From an uncultured Oscillibacter sp. (GTDB lineage: Bacteria; Bacillota; Clostridia; Oscillospirales; Oscillospiraceae): a stretch of 13,368 nt of DNA. Under the pieces are notes generated by a model. The model searched no databases. It was not told the origin of the DNA and saw nothing but the letters and a program-made list of their open reading frames with translations. The translations under genes and the position numbers were made by a program. Of the stretch, positions 1 to 6,814 are shown one piece after another (position 1 is the stretch's first letter; each line of letters begins with the position of its first letter). The DNA lies in the NCBI GenBank assembly GCA_910585385.1, contig CAJUDV010000049.1, positions 1 through 13,368 of the forward strand. Reading direction: 5' to 3'.

Positions 1-5
1 GTCAA

Positions 6-41
6 AAACCCTGTATTCATGCGGGTTTGCGCCGTTTTGAC
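6..41 (-). terminator. Possible weak terminator after guaA
   Basis: Just past the guaA stop, minus-strand transcription meets AAACCC, an 11-nt loop and GGGTTT, followed by a few T residues (pairing of 23-28 with 6-11). A second, longer-range pairing of GTCAAAA (1-7) with TTTTGAC (35-41) competes for the same bases. The stems are short and the window ends here, so this is only a candidate terminator. Confidence 0.3.
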
Positions 42-43
42 GG

Positions 44-1024
44 TCATTCCCACTCAATCGTCCCGATGGGCTTTGGCGTCAGGTCGTAGAGCACCCGGCA
101 GACGCCCGGCACCTCCGCCAGAACGCGGCTGGTGACGGTTTCCAGCACCGCCCAGGGGAGCTGGGGCACTGTGGCGGTCATGGCGTCCACGGTGTTGACG
201 GCCCGGATGATCACCGGCCAGTCAAAGGCCCGCCTGCCGTCCCGCACGCCGGTGGAGCGGAAATCCGGCACTACGGTGAAGAACTGCCACACCTTGTCCG
301 CCAGGCCCGCCTTGGCGAACTCCTCCCGGAGGATGGCGTCGGACTCCCTCAGGGCCGCCAGGCGGTCCCGGGTGATGGCCCCCAGGCACCGCACTCCCAG
401 GCCGGGGCCGGGGAAGGGCTGGCGCTCCACCATGGACACCGGCAGGCCCAGAGCCTTGCCCACCACCCGGACCTCGTCCTTAAAGAGGAGCTTCACCGGC
501 TCCACCAGCTCAAATTGCATGTCCTCCGGCAGGCCGCCCACGTTGTGATGGGCCTTCACGCCGTCGCTTTCCAGAATGTCGGGGTAGATGGTTCCCTGGG
601 CCAGGAAGGTGATGCCCTCCAGTTTCCCGGCCTCCTCGTCGAAGACCTTGATGAACTCGCCGCCGATGATCTTCCGCTTCCGCTCCGGCTCCTCCACCCC
701 GGCCAGCAGGTCCAAAAAGCGGTCCGTGGCGTCTACGTAGATCAGATTGGCGTCCAGCTGATTCCGGAACACCTCAATGACCTGCTCGCTCTCGCCCTTG
801 CGCATGAGGCCGTGGTTTACGTGGACGCACACCAGCTGCTTGCCAATGGCCTTGATCAGCAGGGCGGCCACCACGGAGGAGTCCACGCCGCCGCTGAGGG
901 CCAGCAGCACCTTCTTCTCCCCCACCTGGGCCCGGACCTTTTCCACCTGCTCCGCGATAAAGGCCTCCGCCAGCTCCGCCGTGTTGATCCGCCGCATATC
1001 GGCGGGACGCACATTGTTTTCCAT
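44..1024 (-). CDS. guaA: GMP synthase, ATP-pyrophosphatase (synthetase) subunit, no glutaminase domain
   Basis: This enzyme converts XMP to GMP through an adenylyl-XMP intermediate, in cytoplasmic purine synthesis. The 326-residue protein starts almost directly with the N-type ATP-pyrophosphatase fold. The P-loop SGGVDSS is at residues 44-50, VNHGLMR at 69-75, KIIGGEF at 118-124 and QGTIYPDI at 143-150. The C-terminal dimerisation domain carries RQPFPGPGLGVR (201-212), DFRSTGV (254-260) and the family's terminal TIEWE. Usual bacterial GuaA is about 510-525 residues with an N-terminal glutamine amidotransferase domain. That domain is absent, and no amidotransferase gene lies in the window, so the architecture is like the archaeal GuaAb subunit. 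The ATG at 1022-1024 is preceded by GGAGGA six bases upstream, and a good promoter lies at 1066-1094. The gene is divergent from the M23 gene. Ammonia presumably comes from a separately encoded partner or is used free; that part is inference. Confidence 0.95.
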   Translation of the reverse strand: MENNVRPADMRRINTAELAEAFIAEQVEKVRAQVGEKKVLLALSGGVDSSVVAALLIKAIGKQLVCVHVNHGLMRKGESEQVIEVFRNQLDANLIYVDATDRFLDLLAGVEEPERKRKIIGGEFIKVFDEEAGKLEGITFLAQGTIYPDILESDGVKAHHNVGGLPEDMQFELVEPVKLLFKDEVRVVGKALGLPVSMVERQPFPGPGLGVRCLGAITRDRLAALRESDAILREEFAKAGLADKVWQFFTVVPDFRSTGVRDGRRAFDWPVIIRAVNTVDAMTATVPQLPWAVLETVTSRVLAEVPGVCRVLYDLTPKPIGTIEWE

Positions 1025-1065
1025 CTTTTATCCTCCATCTCTGAATTTCAGGTTTTCTCGAATTT

Positions 1066-1094
1066 TTTATACCATGATTCGATGAAAAAATCAA
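1066..1094 (-). promoter_or_regulatory. Sigma-A-type promoter of guaA
   Basis: On the minus strand TTGATT (1094-1089) is followed by exactly 17 bp and TATAAA (1071-1066). TGG directly precedes the -10, giving an extended -10. The predicted leader to the guaA ATG is about 35 nt, too short for a purine riboswitch, and none is seen. Confidence 0.7.
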
Positions 1095-1153
1095 TAAAAA
1101 TATGAGGGCTGACGAAAACCGGGAGAGCGTTCCCCGGTTGATTCCAAGGGGTG

Positions 1154-1186
1154 TGGTATAACTCCAGGAAAAACTGTCCATACTCT
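1154..1186 (+). promoter_or_regulatory. Promoter region of the M23 gene, sigma class uncertain
   Basis: TGGTATAAC (1154-1162) looks like an extended sigma-A -10 box, but I find no good -35 at 17 bp. Overlapping it are motifs resembling sporulation promoters. GGAAAAACTGT (1167-1177) fits the sigma-F -10 pattern GGnnAnAnTnT. ATA (1158-1160), 18 bp, then CATACTCT (1179-1186) resembles a sigma-E promoter (consensus -10 CATACAnT). No one assignment has both elements ideal. Confidence 0.4.
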
Positions 1187-1216
1187 CCCTGTACCAATTT
1201 AAGGGAGGGAACAGCA

Positions 1217-1933
1217 ATGAACAAATGGAAGTCGATTTTCGGCAGCGCCGGGTTTTACGCGGTTTTGGCCCTGTGCGTCCTGGCTGTGGGCGTGGGGGGC
1301 GGCTTCGCCCTGCTGGCGGGCCGGGACAAGCCCGTGGAAGAGGACGTCCCCCGGCAGACAGATCTGATTACCCCCGCTGAGGAGGAGCCCGCCGCGCCGG
1401 AGCTCCCGGCTCTGGTGGAGACCATCGCCCCGGCGGAGGAGACGCCGGAGGCGCCGGAACAGGAGGCCCCGCCTCCCATGCCGGAGCTGCCGGTGGACGA
1501 CACCCCGGTGGTGGTAGAGGCCCCCAGGCTGATTGTGTCGCCTCTGAACGGGGAGGTGGTCACGGCTTTCTCCGTGGATGAGCTGGTGTACAACGAAACC
1601 CTGGCGGACTGGCGGACCCACGACGGCATTGACATTTCCGCCGTTCAGGGCACCACGGTGCTGGCGGCCAGCTCCGGCACGGTGTCCTCCGTGACGGACG
1701 ACCCCCTGATGGGCACCACGGTGGTCATCAACCATGACGGCGGCTACCAGACCACCTACTCCAACCTCCAGGCCCGGCCCAACGTGGAGGCGGGGGAGAA
1801 CGTCTCCGCGGGACAGATTATCGGCGCGGTGGGCCGCACTGCGGCGGCAGAGTCCGCCCAGGGCCCCCACCTCCATTTCTCCGTCACCAAGGACGGGTCG
1901 CCGGTGGACCCCAACGAGTACCTCAAACGGTGA
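1217..1933 (+). CDS. Membrane-anchored M23 peptidase, SpoIIQ-like
   Basis: This 238-residue protein is probably a cell-wall or sporulation protein acting outside the membrane. A single N-terminal transmembrane segment (about residues 13-34) is followed by an acidic, Pro/Glu/Ala-rich linker (about 36-103) and a LytM/M23 domain (about 105-235). The metal site appears intact: H135 and D139 in HDGID, and H218/H220 in HLH. The region YNETLADWRTHDGID resembles SpoIIQ, the forespore partner of SpoIIIAH. B. subtilis SpoIIQ lacks part of the metal site, whereas clostridial versions can keep it. The ATG at 1217 was chosen over upstream in-frame starts because GGGAGGGA lies six bases before it and it gives a normal membrane anchor. 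The gene stands alone and ends before a strong terminator. SpoIIQ is a likely but not proven identity; another M23 lytic factor or EnvC-like protein is possible. Confidence 0.85.
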   Translation: MNKWKSIFGSAGFYAVLALCVLAVGVGGGFALLAGRDKPVEEDVPRQTDLITPAEEEPAAPELPALVETIAPAEETPEAPEQEAPPPMPELPVDDTPVVVEAPRLIVSPLNGEVVTAFSVDELVYNETLADWRTHDGIDISAVQGTTVLAASSGTVSSVTDDPLMGTTVVINHDGGYQTTYSNLQARPNVEAGENVSAGQIIGAVGRTAAAESAQGPHLHFSVTKDGSPVDPNEYLKR

Positions 1934-1974
1934 GGCGCGAAGGAAGCTCCGGGACGCCCGCATATCAGGGATAG

Positions 1975-2023
1975 AAAATCACCCTTACCCGAAAGCCATG
2001 GCTTCCGGGTAAGGGTGATTTTT
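1975..2023. terminator. Strong bidirectional intrinsic terminator
   Basis: A perfect 17-bp stem pairs 1975-1991 with 2006-2022. The 14-nt centre contains AAGCCATGGCTT and can fold further. The stem begins AAAA and ends TTTTT, so it has a T-tract on both strands. It ends the M23 transcript and can also stop minus-strand readthrough arriving from the DUF3810 and importer side. Confidence 0.93.
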
Positions 2024-2068
2024 ATGGCGTGCGGAGCGGGCCGGCGGCCCCGGCAGACAGCCAGGGGG

Positions 2069-2092
2069 ACAGACTAGAGTCTGTTTTAAAAC
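2069..2092. repeat. Adjacent small palindromes downstream of the 54-residue ORF
   Basis: ACAGACT (2069-2075) and AGTCTGT (2078-2084) form an inverted repeat around AG. It overlaps the perfect palindrome GTTTTAAAAC (2083-2092). On the plus strand the hairpin runs into TTTT, but the strong terminator at 1975-2023 has already been passed. Its role is unknown; it may be part of a dispersed repeat that includes the neighbouring ORF. Confidence 0.5.
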
Positions 2093-2094
2093 CG

Positions 2095-2259
2095 TCAAAA
2101 CGCCGTCTTAGGTCGCCTTTTTCCGCCGGGGCTGCGTTGATTTGACTTGAAATCCGCCAGGATTCGCCGAAATTGACCTGTGACGCTGCCTTTGGCCAAC
2201 TCGGTTTTGTACACCGCCATTTCATTCAGCAATCGATCCATTTCACTGCTGCGCCGCAT
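2095..2259 (-). CDS. Possible small ORF, 54 residues, unknown; may be a dispersed repeat
   Basis: An ATG at 2257-2259 opens a frame of 54 codons ending in TGA at 2095-2097. The product is basic, with an apparently helical stretch NEMAVYKTELAKG (residues 12-24), then TGQFRRILADFKSNQ (27-41) and a Lys/Arg-rich tail ending RRPKTAF. A weak AGGG lies upstream, and no convincing promoter was found. By hand count about 61% of its codons end in G or C, clearly less than in the flanking genes, which suggests a different origin or no coding pressure. A second minus-strand frame (2022-2225) is open over the same DNA, so openness alone proves little. I do not recognise a family. My impression that this tract recurs between genes in related genomes cannot be verified here. 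Confidence 0.35.
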   Translation of the reverse strand: MRRSSEMDRLLNEMAVYKTELAKGSVTGQFRRILADFKSNQRSPGGKRRPKTAF

Positions 2260-2310
2260 AGTATTTTCCCTGTCACCATTTGGAGATGCCGCCTGTTTCG
2301 GCCGCTCGCA

Positions 2311-3399
2311 CTATTTGTAATACGCCACCAGCAAATCCACCACGGTGCCGTAGGACTGGATGCCCCGCTCATCACCGTAGGCCTTGAGCATGCTGTCATA
2401 GACCTTGCTGGAGACCTTTTTGGCGGCGGAGTCCCGGAACTGGGCCCAGTAGGCGTTGTTATCGGCCAGGTCCGCCTGAACCGTCTCCGGCAGGGTCTCC
2501 CGAATGGCCCAGTAGGCGTCCGGGTCCAGGGAGTACAGGGCGTTGCTGAGGTAGATGTATCCCATCAGCCAGCCGGAGTAGACATAGGCGGGATTTTCGC
2601 TGGCAGTGGCGGCCAGCACCGCCAGGAAGTTGCACTCCTGCTCCGAGGCGATTCCCCGCTGGTGGGCCAGCTCGTGGGTGACGGTGGAGGGCAGGAGGCA
2701 GGCGGGGCTGTCGATGTTCACGTTGGACTCCCCGGTGTAGGCGCAGTAGAAGCCGGTGAAGTCCATGCGGCTCATGAGGCGGGAGAAGAACATGGGTTTC
2801 ACCCCTTTGTCCTCAAAGGCCAGGAAGGGGAACTCCTCCTCCAGGGCGTCGTAGACGTGGGGGCTGTCCGCCAGGATCTCCTGCCAGGACACGGCGAAGA
2901 GGCCGTTTTCGTCCCGGGGAACACCGCCGGCGGAGCGGGCCGTCCGCTCCGCGAAGAGGGACGTCACGGCCCTCAGGTCCTCCGGGGCCACGGGCTGGGC
3001 GTAGATGCCGGACTGATCCTGAAAGCTGTCCGTCCAAAAGCTGAGGCCCCACAGGAAGAAGAACAGGGCACAGACGGTCACTCCGGCGCAGAGGGCGCCC
3101 AGCGCCGCGCCGTAGGCCCGCTGTCCCCGGCGGCCTTTGGACCGGAGGACGGCAATGACGCTCCAGACCAGATAGGCAAGGCCCAGCAGGACGGCCAGGA
3201 CGTAGATGACCTCCATGACGGAGAAATCCACCCGGTAGCACAGCTCCCCCAGTCCCCGCCGCAGGGGAATGGTGACGTGTTCCGCCAGGGCGTTCATCAA
3301 GGCCCGGTTTCCCCGGCACAGCCGGAGGACCAGCACAGCGCCCAAAGAGGACAGCAGCCAGATATGCAGTTTTTTGTATTGAAGAAAAAAGTTTTTCAT
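2311..3399 (-). CDS. DUF3810-family membrane metalloprotease-like protein
   Basis: This 362-residue protein resembles DUF3810. Three predicted transmembrane segments (about residues 11-28, 61-84 and 97-119) are followed by a large domain. That domain has the family's TGFYCAYTGESNVN stretch (215-228) and a zinc-protease-like HELAH motif (H242, E243, H246) in HELAHQRGIASEQE. Glu 253 or 255 is a candidate third ligand, as in gluzincins. From this, zinc-dependent peptidase activity at the membrane is inferred; I know of no defined substrate for the family. The ATG at 3397-3399 has no strong ribosome binding site. An upstream ATG at 3410-3412 is in another frame and gives only a shadow ORF. The gene lies 88 nt downstream of the last importer ATPase on the same strand with no clear terminator between, so it may be co-transcribed with the importer. 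Confidence 0.85.
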   Translation of the reverse strand: MKNFFLQYKKLHIWLLSSLGAVLVLRLCRGNRALMNALAEHVTIPLRRGLGELCYRVDFSVMEVIYVLAVLLGLAYLVWSVIAVLRSKGRRGQRAYGAALGALCAGVTVCALFFFLWGLSFWTDSFQDQSGIYAQPVAPEDLRAVTSLFAERTARSAGGVPRDENGLFAVSWQEILADSPHVYDALEEEFPFLAFEDKGVKPMFFSRLMSRMDFTGFYCAYTGESNVNIDSPACLLPSTVTHELAHQRGIASEQECNFLAVLAATASENPAYVYSGWLMGYIYLSNALYSLDPDAYWAIRETLPETVQADLADNNAYWAQFRDSAAKKVSSKVYDSMLKAYGDERGIQSYGTVVDLLVAYYK

Positions 3400-3418
3400 G
3401 GTCAGTATTCATTCGCCG

Positions 3419-3476
3419 CCGCGGTCTCAGCGGGGCGTGTGGGTCCCATGGGGAGGCGGTCCGGCGGGGACCGCGG
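3419..3476. repeat. Competing inverted repeats between the ATPase and DUF3810 genes
   Basis: GCGGTCC (3456-3462) and GGACCGC (3468-3474) form a 7-bp hairpin with a 5-nt loop. The same right-hand element, as GACCGCGG (3469-3476), can instead pair with CCGCGGTC (3419-3426). No T-tract follows on the minus strand, so this is not a typical terminator. It may stabilise or attenuate the importer mRNA end before the DUF3810 gene. Confidence 0.5.
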
Positions 3477-3487
3477 ATTTCCGGAGA

Positions 3488-4222
3488 CTATTCCGCGGCG
3501 GCCAGCAGCTGACGGGTATACGCCTTCCGGGGATGGTCAAAGATCTCCGCCACGGTTCCCTGCTCCACAATGCGGCCCCGCCGCATCACCAGCACCCGGT
3601 CACAGAGCTGATAGACCACGTTCAGATCGTGGGAAATAAAGAGATAGCTCAGGTCCAGCTCGTCCCGCAGGTTCTTCAGCAGCTTCAAAATCTGGGCCTG
3701 GATGGTGACGTCCAGGGCGGATACGGGCTCGTCGGCGATGAGGAACCGGGGCCGCTGAATCAGCGCCGCGGCGATGGACACCCGCTGCCGCTGCCCGCCG
3801 GAGAGCTCCCCGGGCTTTGCCGCGAGGCACTCCTCCGGAAGCTCCACCCGCTCCAGCATCTCCCGCACCCGCCGCTTTCGCTCCTCGGGGCCGTACTTGC
3901 CGAAGATACGCAGGGGCTCCTCCAGAATCCAGGACACCGGATAGGCGGGGTTCAGGGAGCTGTAGGGGTCCTGAAAGATCATCTGGGGCCGTTTGGTGTA
4001 GTGGAGGACCTCCCCCTGGTCCGGCTTCACCATCCCCAGGATGGTCCGGGCCAGGGTGGACTTGCCGGTGCCGGACTCCCCCACCAGGCCCAGGATCTCA
4101 CCGTGGCGGACGTCGAAGGTCACGTCGTGGAGCACCTCCTGGTACGTCCCCCGACGGAGGGGGCCGCCCTCCCGGTAGCCGCTGGTGACATGCCGGAGGG
4201 AGAGGACAATTTCCTGGCTCAT
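3488..4222 (-). CDS. Oligopeptide/nickel-type ABC importer ATPase, second subunit (OppF/DppF/NikE-like)
   Basis: This 244-residue cytoplasmic subunit powers the importer. Visible motifs are Walker A GESGTGKS (48-55), Q-loop FQDP (83-86), signature LSGGQ (140-144), Walker B ending in D164-E165 and switch histidine H198. All catalytic residues look intact. The VTIQAQIL stretch after the D-loop is typical of the Opp/Dpp/Nik branch. The protein is shorter than usual OppF (about 310-330) because it lacks the long C-terminal extension, ending soon after a weak match to the family's C-terminal motif (RKAYTRQLL). NikE-like proteins are closer in size. The ATG at 4220-4222 overlaps the preceding ATPase stop by 4 nt (ATGA) and has GGAGGAG upstream. 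The frame stays open far upstream to 4840, but that part is a shadow of the other ATPase gene. Substrate is not determined. Confidence 0.93.
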   Translation of the reverse strand: MSQEIVLSLRHVTSGYREGGPLRRGTYQEVLHDVTFDVRHGEILGLVGESGTGKSTLARTILGMVKPDQGEVLHYTKRPQMIFQDPYSSLNPAYPVSWILEEPLRIFGKYGPEERKRRVREMLERVELPEECLAAKPGELSGGQRQRVSIAAALIQRPRFLIADEPVSALDVTIQAQILKLLKNLRDELDLSYLFISHDLNVVYQLCDRVLVMRRGRIVEQGTVAEIFDHPRKAYTRQLLAAAE

Positions 4223-5010
4223 GGGCGCTCCTCCCTTCCTCCCCGGGTGGGGATGGCGGCGATGAGCCGCTGGGTGTAGGGGTGCCGGGGGTGGTGGAAG
4301 ACGGTATCCGTCTCCCCCTCCTCCACCAGAACGCCCCGCTGCATCACCGCCACGCGGCCGCAGAGCCTGCGCACCACGTTCAGGTTGTGGGAGATGAAGA
4401 GCATGGAGACGCCGCTCTCTTTGTTGAGCTTTTTTAGGAGCTCCAGAATCTGGGCCTGAATGGTGACATCCAGGGCGGTGGTGGGCTCGTCCAGCAGCAG
4501 GAGCTTGGGCCGGATGACAATGGCCGCCGCGATCATGGTCCGCTGGAGCATTCCGCCGGAGAGCTGATGGGGATATTTGCCGTAGACCGCCTCGGGCGAG
4601 GGCAGCTCCACCGCCTCCAGGGCCTCCAGGGCCAGGCGCTTCCGCTCCGCTCTGGAAAGCCGTTCGTGAATGTCCAGAACCTCCTCCACCTGGGGGCCGA
4701 TCTTCATCAGGGGGTCCATGGCGCTCATCGGCTCCTGAAATACCACGCCGATCTCCCGGCCCTGGATCCTCCGCAGCTGGGCGCGGGGGATGTGAAGCAG
4801 TTCCCGTCCGTCCAGCAGAATCTCGCCGGAGTAGTCGCACCGGCTCCGGGGCAGCAGCCCCGCCACGCTCATGGCGGTGACGGACTTGCCGGAGCCGGAC
4901 TCCCCTACCAGGCCCAGAATTTCGCCGTCATGGATGGTGAGGGACACCCCCGCCACGGCCTCCCGGTCCCGGCTGTGAAATTTCACGTGTAAATCCCGAA
5001 TCTCCAGCAT
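4219..5010 (-). CDS. Oligopeptide/nickel-type ABC importer ATPase, first subunit (OppD/DppD/NikD-like)
   Basis: This 263-residue ATPase is the partner of the ATPase encoded just downstream. It has Walker A GESGSGKS (36-43), Q-loop FQEP (91-94), signature LSGGM (150-154, with Met in place of the usual Gln), Walker B LLLLDEP with D174 and E175, and H208. Near the C-terminus HPRHPYTQRLIAAIP matches the short oligopeptide-transporter C-terminal motif. The [4Fe-4S]-type cysteine extension of some OppD/DppD proteins is absent. The ATG at 5008-5010 overlaps the permease stop by one base (TAATG), with GGGAGGG just upstream, so translation is probably coupled. The open frame extends to 5820, but the upstream part is a shadow of the permease gene. 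Confidence 0.93.
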   Translation of the reverse strand: MLEIRDLHVKFHSRDREAVAGVSLTIHDGEILGLVGESGSGKSVTAMSVAGLLPRSRCDYSGEILLDGRELLHIPRAQLRRIQGREIGVVFQEPMSAMDPLMKIGPQVEEVLDIHERLSRAERKRLALEALEAVELPSPEAVYGKYPHQLSGGMLQRTMIAAAIVIRPKLLLLDEPTTALDVTIQAQILELLKKLNKESGVSMLFISHNLNVVRRLCGRVAVMQRGVLVEEGETDTVFHHPRHPYTQRLIAAIPTRGGREERP

Positions 5011-5813
5011 TACGATCCCTCCCCGCTCCGGCGCTGCAGCCCCTCGCCGATGAGCCCCGCGCTGAACACCATGAGGATGATCACAAGGCCTGTGCCGGCG
5101 GCGTACCAGGGGGCGATGCCGAACATCCCCTGGGCCTCCGACAGCATGTAGCCCAAAGACGCGTCCGGCGGCGTAACGCCGATGCCCAAATAGCTCATGG
5201 AGGCCTCGGCCAGCACGGCGTTGTTGAAGCCGATGGTGAGAGCCGGCAGCAGCACGTGGGCGGCGTTGGGCAGGATGTGTACCAGCAGAATCCGCCCGCT
5301 GCCCGCCCCCATGAGCCGGGCGCTCTTCACGTAGTTCACGTCCCGGAGGGCGGCGAAGGCCGTCCGGGTGATGCGGGCATAGCTGGGAATAAACACCAGC
5401 CCCAGGGCCAGAATGACGTTGAGCTTTTTTCCCGGTCCCAGAACGCTGATGACAACCAGCGCCAGCAGGACGCTGGGGAAGGCGGTGAGAGCGTCGTTGA
5501 TCCGCATTAGGATTTCGTCCACAATGCCGCCGAAGTACCCGGTGAGGGCCCCGATGGCCGTTCCGCACGCCGCGCCGATGGCCACGGTCGCCAGGGCGAT
5601 GGAGGCGGTGGCCCCGGCGCCCTTCATCACCCGGCTGAGGATGTCCCGGCCAAAGTTGTCCGTGCCCATGAGATGGGCCAGGGAGGGGCCGACGCGGTCC
5701 ATGCTCATGGCGTTGGGGTCGTAGGGCGTCCAGAAAAAGCCCACGAAGATCAGCGCCGCCGTCAGTCCCGCCAGAATCAGCCCGGCGGTGAGATAGCCGT
5801 TTTGACGTCTCAT
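5010..5813 (-). CDS. ABC importer permease (OppC/DppC/NikC-like)
   Basis: This 267-residue integral membrane protein forms half of the transport channel. A first transmembrane helix (about residues 8-28) is followed by the typical LMGTDNFGRDILSRVMKGA stretch of the DppC branch, then several more hydrophobic helices. A cytoplasmic EAA-type loop (YVKSARLMGAGSGRILLVHILPN) contacts the ATPases. The ATG at 5811-5813 overlaps the upstream permease stop by 4 nt (ATGA) and has GGGAGG seven bases before it. The length matches NikC/DppC (about 275-300) and no residue appears to be missing. Confidence 0.94.
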   Translation of the reverse strand: MRRQNGYLTAGLILAGLTAALIFVGFFWTPYDPNAMSMDRVGPSLAHLMGTDNFGRDILSRVMKGAGATASIALATVAIGAACGTAIGALTGYFGGIVDEILMRINDALTAFPSVLLALVVISVLGPGKKLNVILALGLVFIPSYARITRTAFAALRDVNYVKSARLMGAGSGRILLVHILPNAAHVLLPALTIGFNNAVLAEASMSYLGIGVTPPDASLGYMLSEAQGMFGIAPWYAAGTGLVIILMVFSAGLIGEGLQRRSGEGS

Positions 5814-6760
5814 GAGTCACCTCCCAGCCGCAGCCGCGGGTCGACGCGCTGATTGATGATGTCCGCCGCCGTGCCCGCCAGCACCACCCAGAAGGCCAGA
5901 ATCACCACAATGGCCTGCACCACCGGATAGTCCCGATTGGAGATGGAGGCCACCAGCATCCGCCCCAGGCCGGGGATGAGGAAGACCTGCTCCACCACAA
6001 TGCCGGCGGCCACAATCTCCGCCATGGTCTGAGCCAGAAAGGTGACCACGGGAGCCAGGGAGTTTTTCAGCACGTGGCGGTACAGCACCCGCCGCCGTGC
6101 TGCCCCCCGGGAGATGGCGGTGCGGACGTAATCTCTGCGCATCTCCGTGAGGATGGTGCCCCGGAGCATCCGCACCGCCATGGCGATACGGGGAACGGCA
6201 ATGGCGGCGGCAGCAAAGAAGAGGTACTTCACTGCGCCGGGGAAATCCGCCCCCAGAGCTGGAAAGCTGCCGGGCATGAACCACTTCAGGACGATGCCGA
6301 AGCCCCAGGACAGCAGGATGCCGGTGAAGAAGGAGGGCACCGCCATGCACAGCTGGTTTACCACGGTGCCGAGACCGTCCAGCGCCCCGCCGGAGCGGGA
6401 GGCGGACCAGAGCCCCAGGGGAATGGAGACGATTGTAATCAGCAAAAAGCAGAGGAGGCTCAGGCACAGCGTCACCAGCACCTTGGGGGCGATCAGGTCC
6501 CACACGGGCTGCTTGTACTGGATGGAGACCCCCAGGTCCCCGGTGAAAAACCCCAAAAGCCAGGAGACGTACCGCGCCGGAAGGGGCCGGTCCAGCCCCA
6601 GCTCCGCGCGCAGAGCCGCCAGGCGCTCAGGCGTTGCCTGGGTGCCCAGCATGATCTCCGCCGCATCGCCGGAGATCAGAGAGAAGGCCGTAAACGCCAG
6701 AAGGGAGACGATGACCATGGTGAGAAGCATGGCCGCGATTTTTTTGGCAGCGTACTTCAC
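5810..6760 (-). CDS. ABC importer permease (OppB/DppB/NikB-like)
   Basis: This 316-residue integral membrane protein forms the other half of the channel. The N-terminal helix (about residues 8-30) precedes an exposed region with ELGLDRPLPARYVSWL and GDLGVSI, both typical of DppB/OppB. Further helices follow, then the EAA loop (RDYVRTAISRGAARRRVLYRHVLKN) and a C-terminal EQVFLIPGLGRMLVASISNRDYP stretch that is a family hallmark. The start is GTG at 6758-6760, chosen because GGGAGG lies seven bases upstream and the N-terminus aligns with the family. A 54-nt gap with a small hairpin separates it from the substrate-binding protein gene. Confidence 0.94.
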   Translation of the reverse strand: MKYAAKKIAAMLLTMVIVSLLAFTAFSLISGDAAEIMLGTQATPERLAALRAELGLDRPLPARYVSWLLGFFTGDLGVSIQYKQPVWDLIAPKVLVTLCLSLLCFLLITIVSIPLGLWSASRSGGALDGLGTVVNQLCMAVPSFFTGILLSWGFGIVLKWFMPGSFPALGADFPGAVKYLFFAAAAIAVPRIAMAVRMLRGTILTEMRRDYVRTAISRGAARRRVLYRHVLKNSLAPVVTFLAQTMAEIVAAGIVVEQVFLIPGLGRMLVASISNRDYPVVQAIVVILAFWVVLAGTAADIINQRVDPRLRLGGDS

Positions 6761-6783
6761 AGCCTCGCCTCCCTTCGGGACGG

Positions 6784-6802
6784 CCGGCCTGCCAGCGGCC
6801 GG
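6784..6802 (-). repeat. Intercistronic hairpin after the binding-protein gene
   Basis: CCGGCC (6784-6789) and GGCCGG (6797-6802) form a 6-bp all-GC stem with a 7-nt loop. It lies directly after the stop of the substrate-binding protein gene and before the permease ribosome binding site. Such hairpins often protect the upstream message so that the binding protein is made in excess over the permeases. No T-tract follows, so full termination is unlikely. Confidence 0.5.
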
Positions 6803-6814
6803 TAATTCATAGGG

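Noticed and set aside
1025..1065. Purine riboswitch before guaA
   Set aside because: The predicted leader is only about 35 nt and shows no aptamer-like helices.
2173..3639. 488-codon plus-strand ORF opposite the DUF3810 gene
   Set aside because: It lies antisense to a clear family protein, has a composition of Gly/Val/His/Gln-rich low-sense sequence, and no ribosome binding site; it results from GC-rich codon bias.
3488..4840. 450-codon frame suggesting a double ATPase
   Set aside because: Only the part from 4222 downwards has ABC motifs in this frame; the upstream part is the other ATPase gene read out of frame.
4219..5820. 533-codon continuous frame suggesting a permease-ATPase fusion
   Set aside because: Upstream of 5010 the frame encodes Arg/Gly/His-rich nonsense while another frame holds the true permease; the ATPase has its own ATG and ribosome binding site at 5010.
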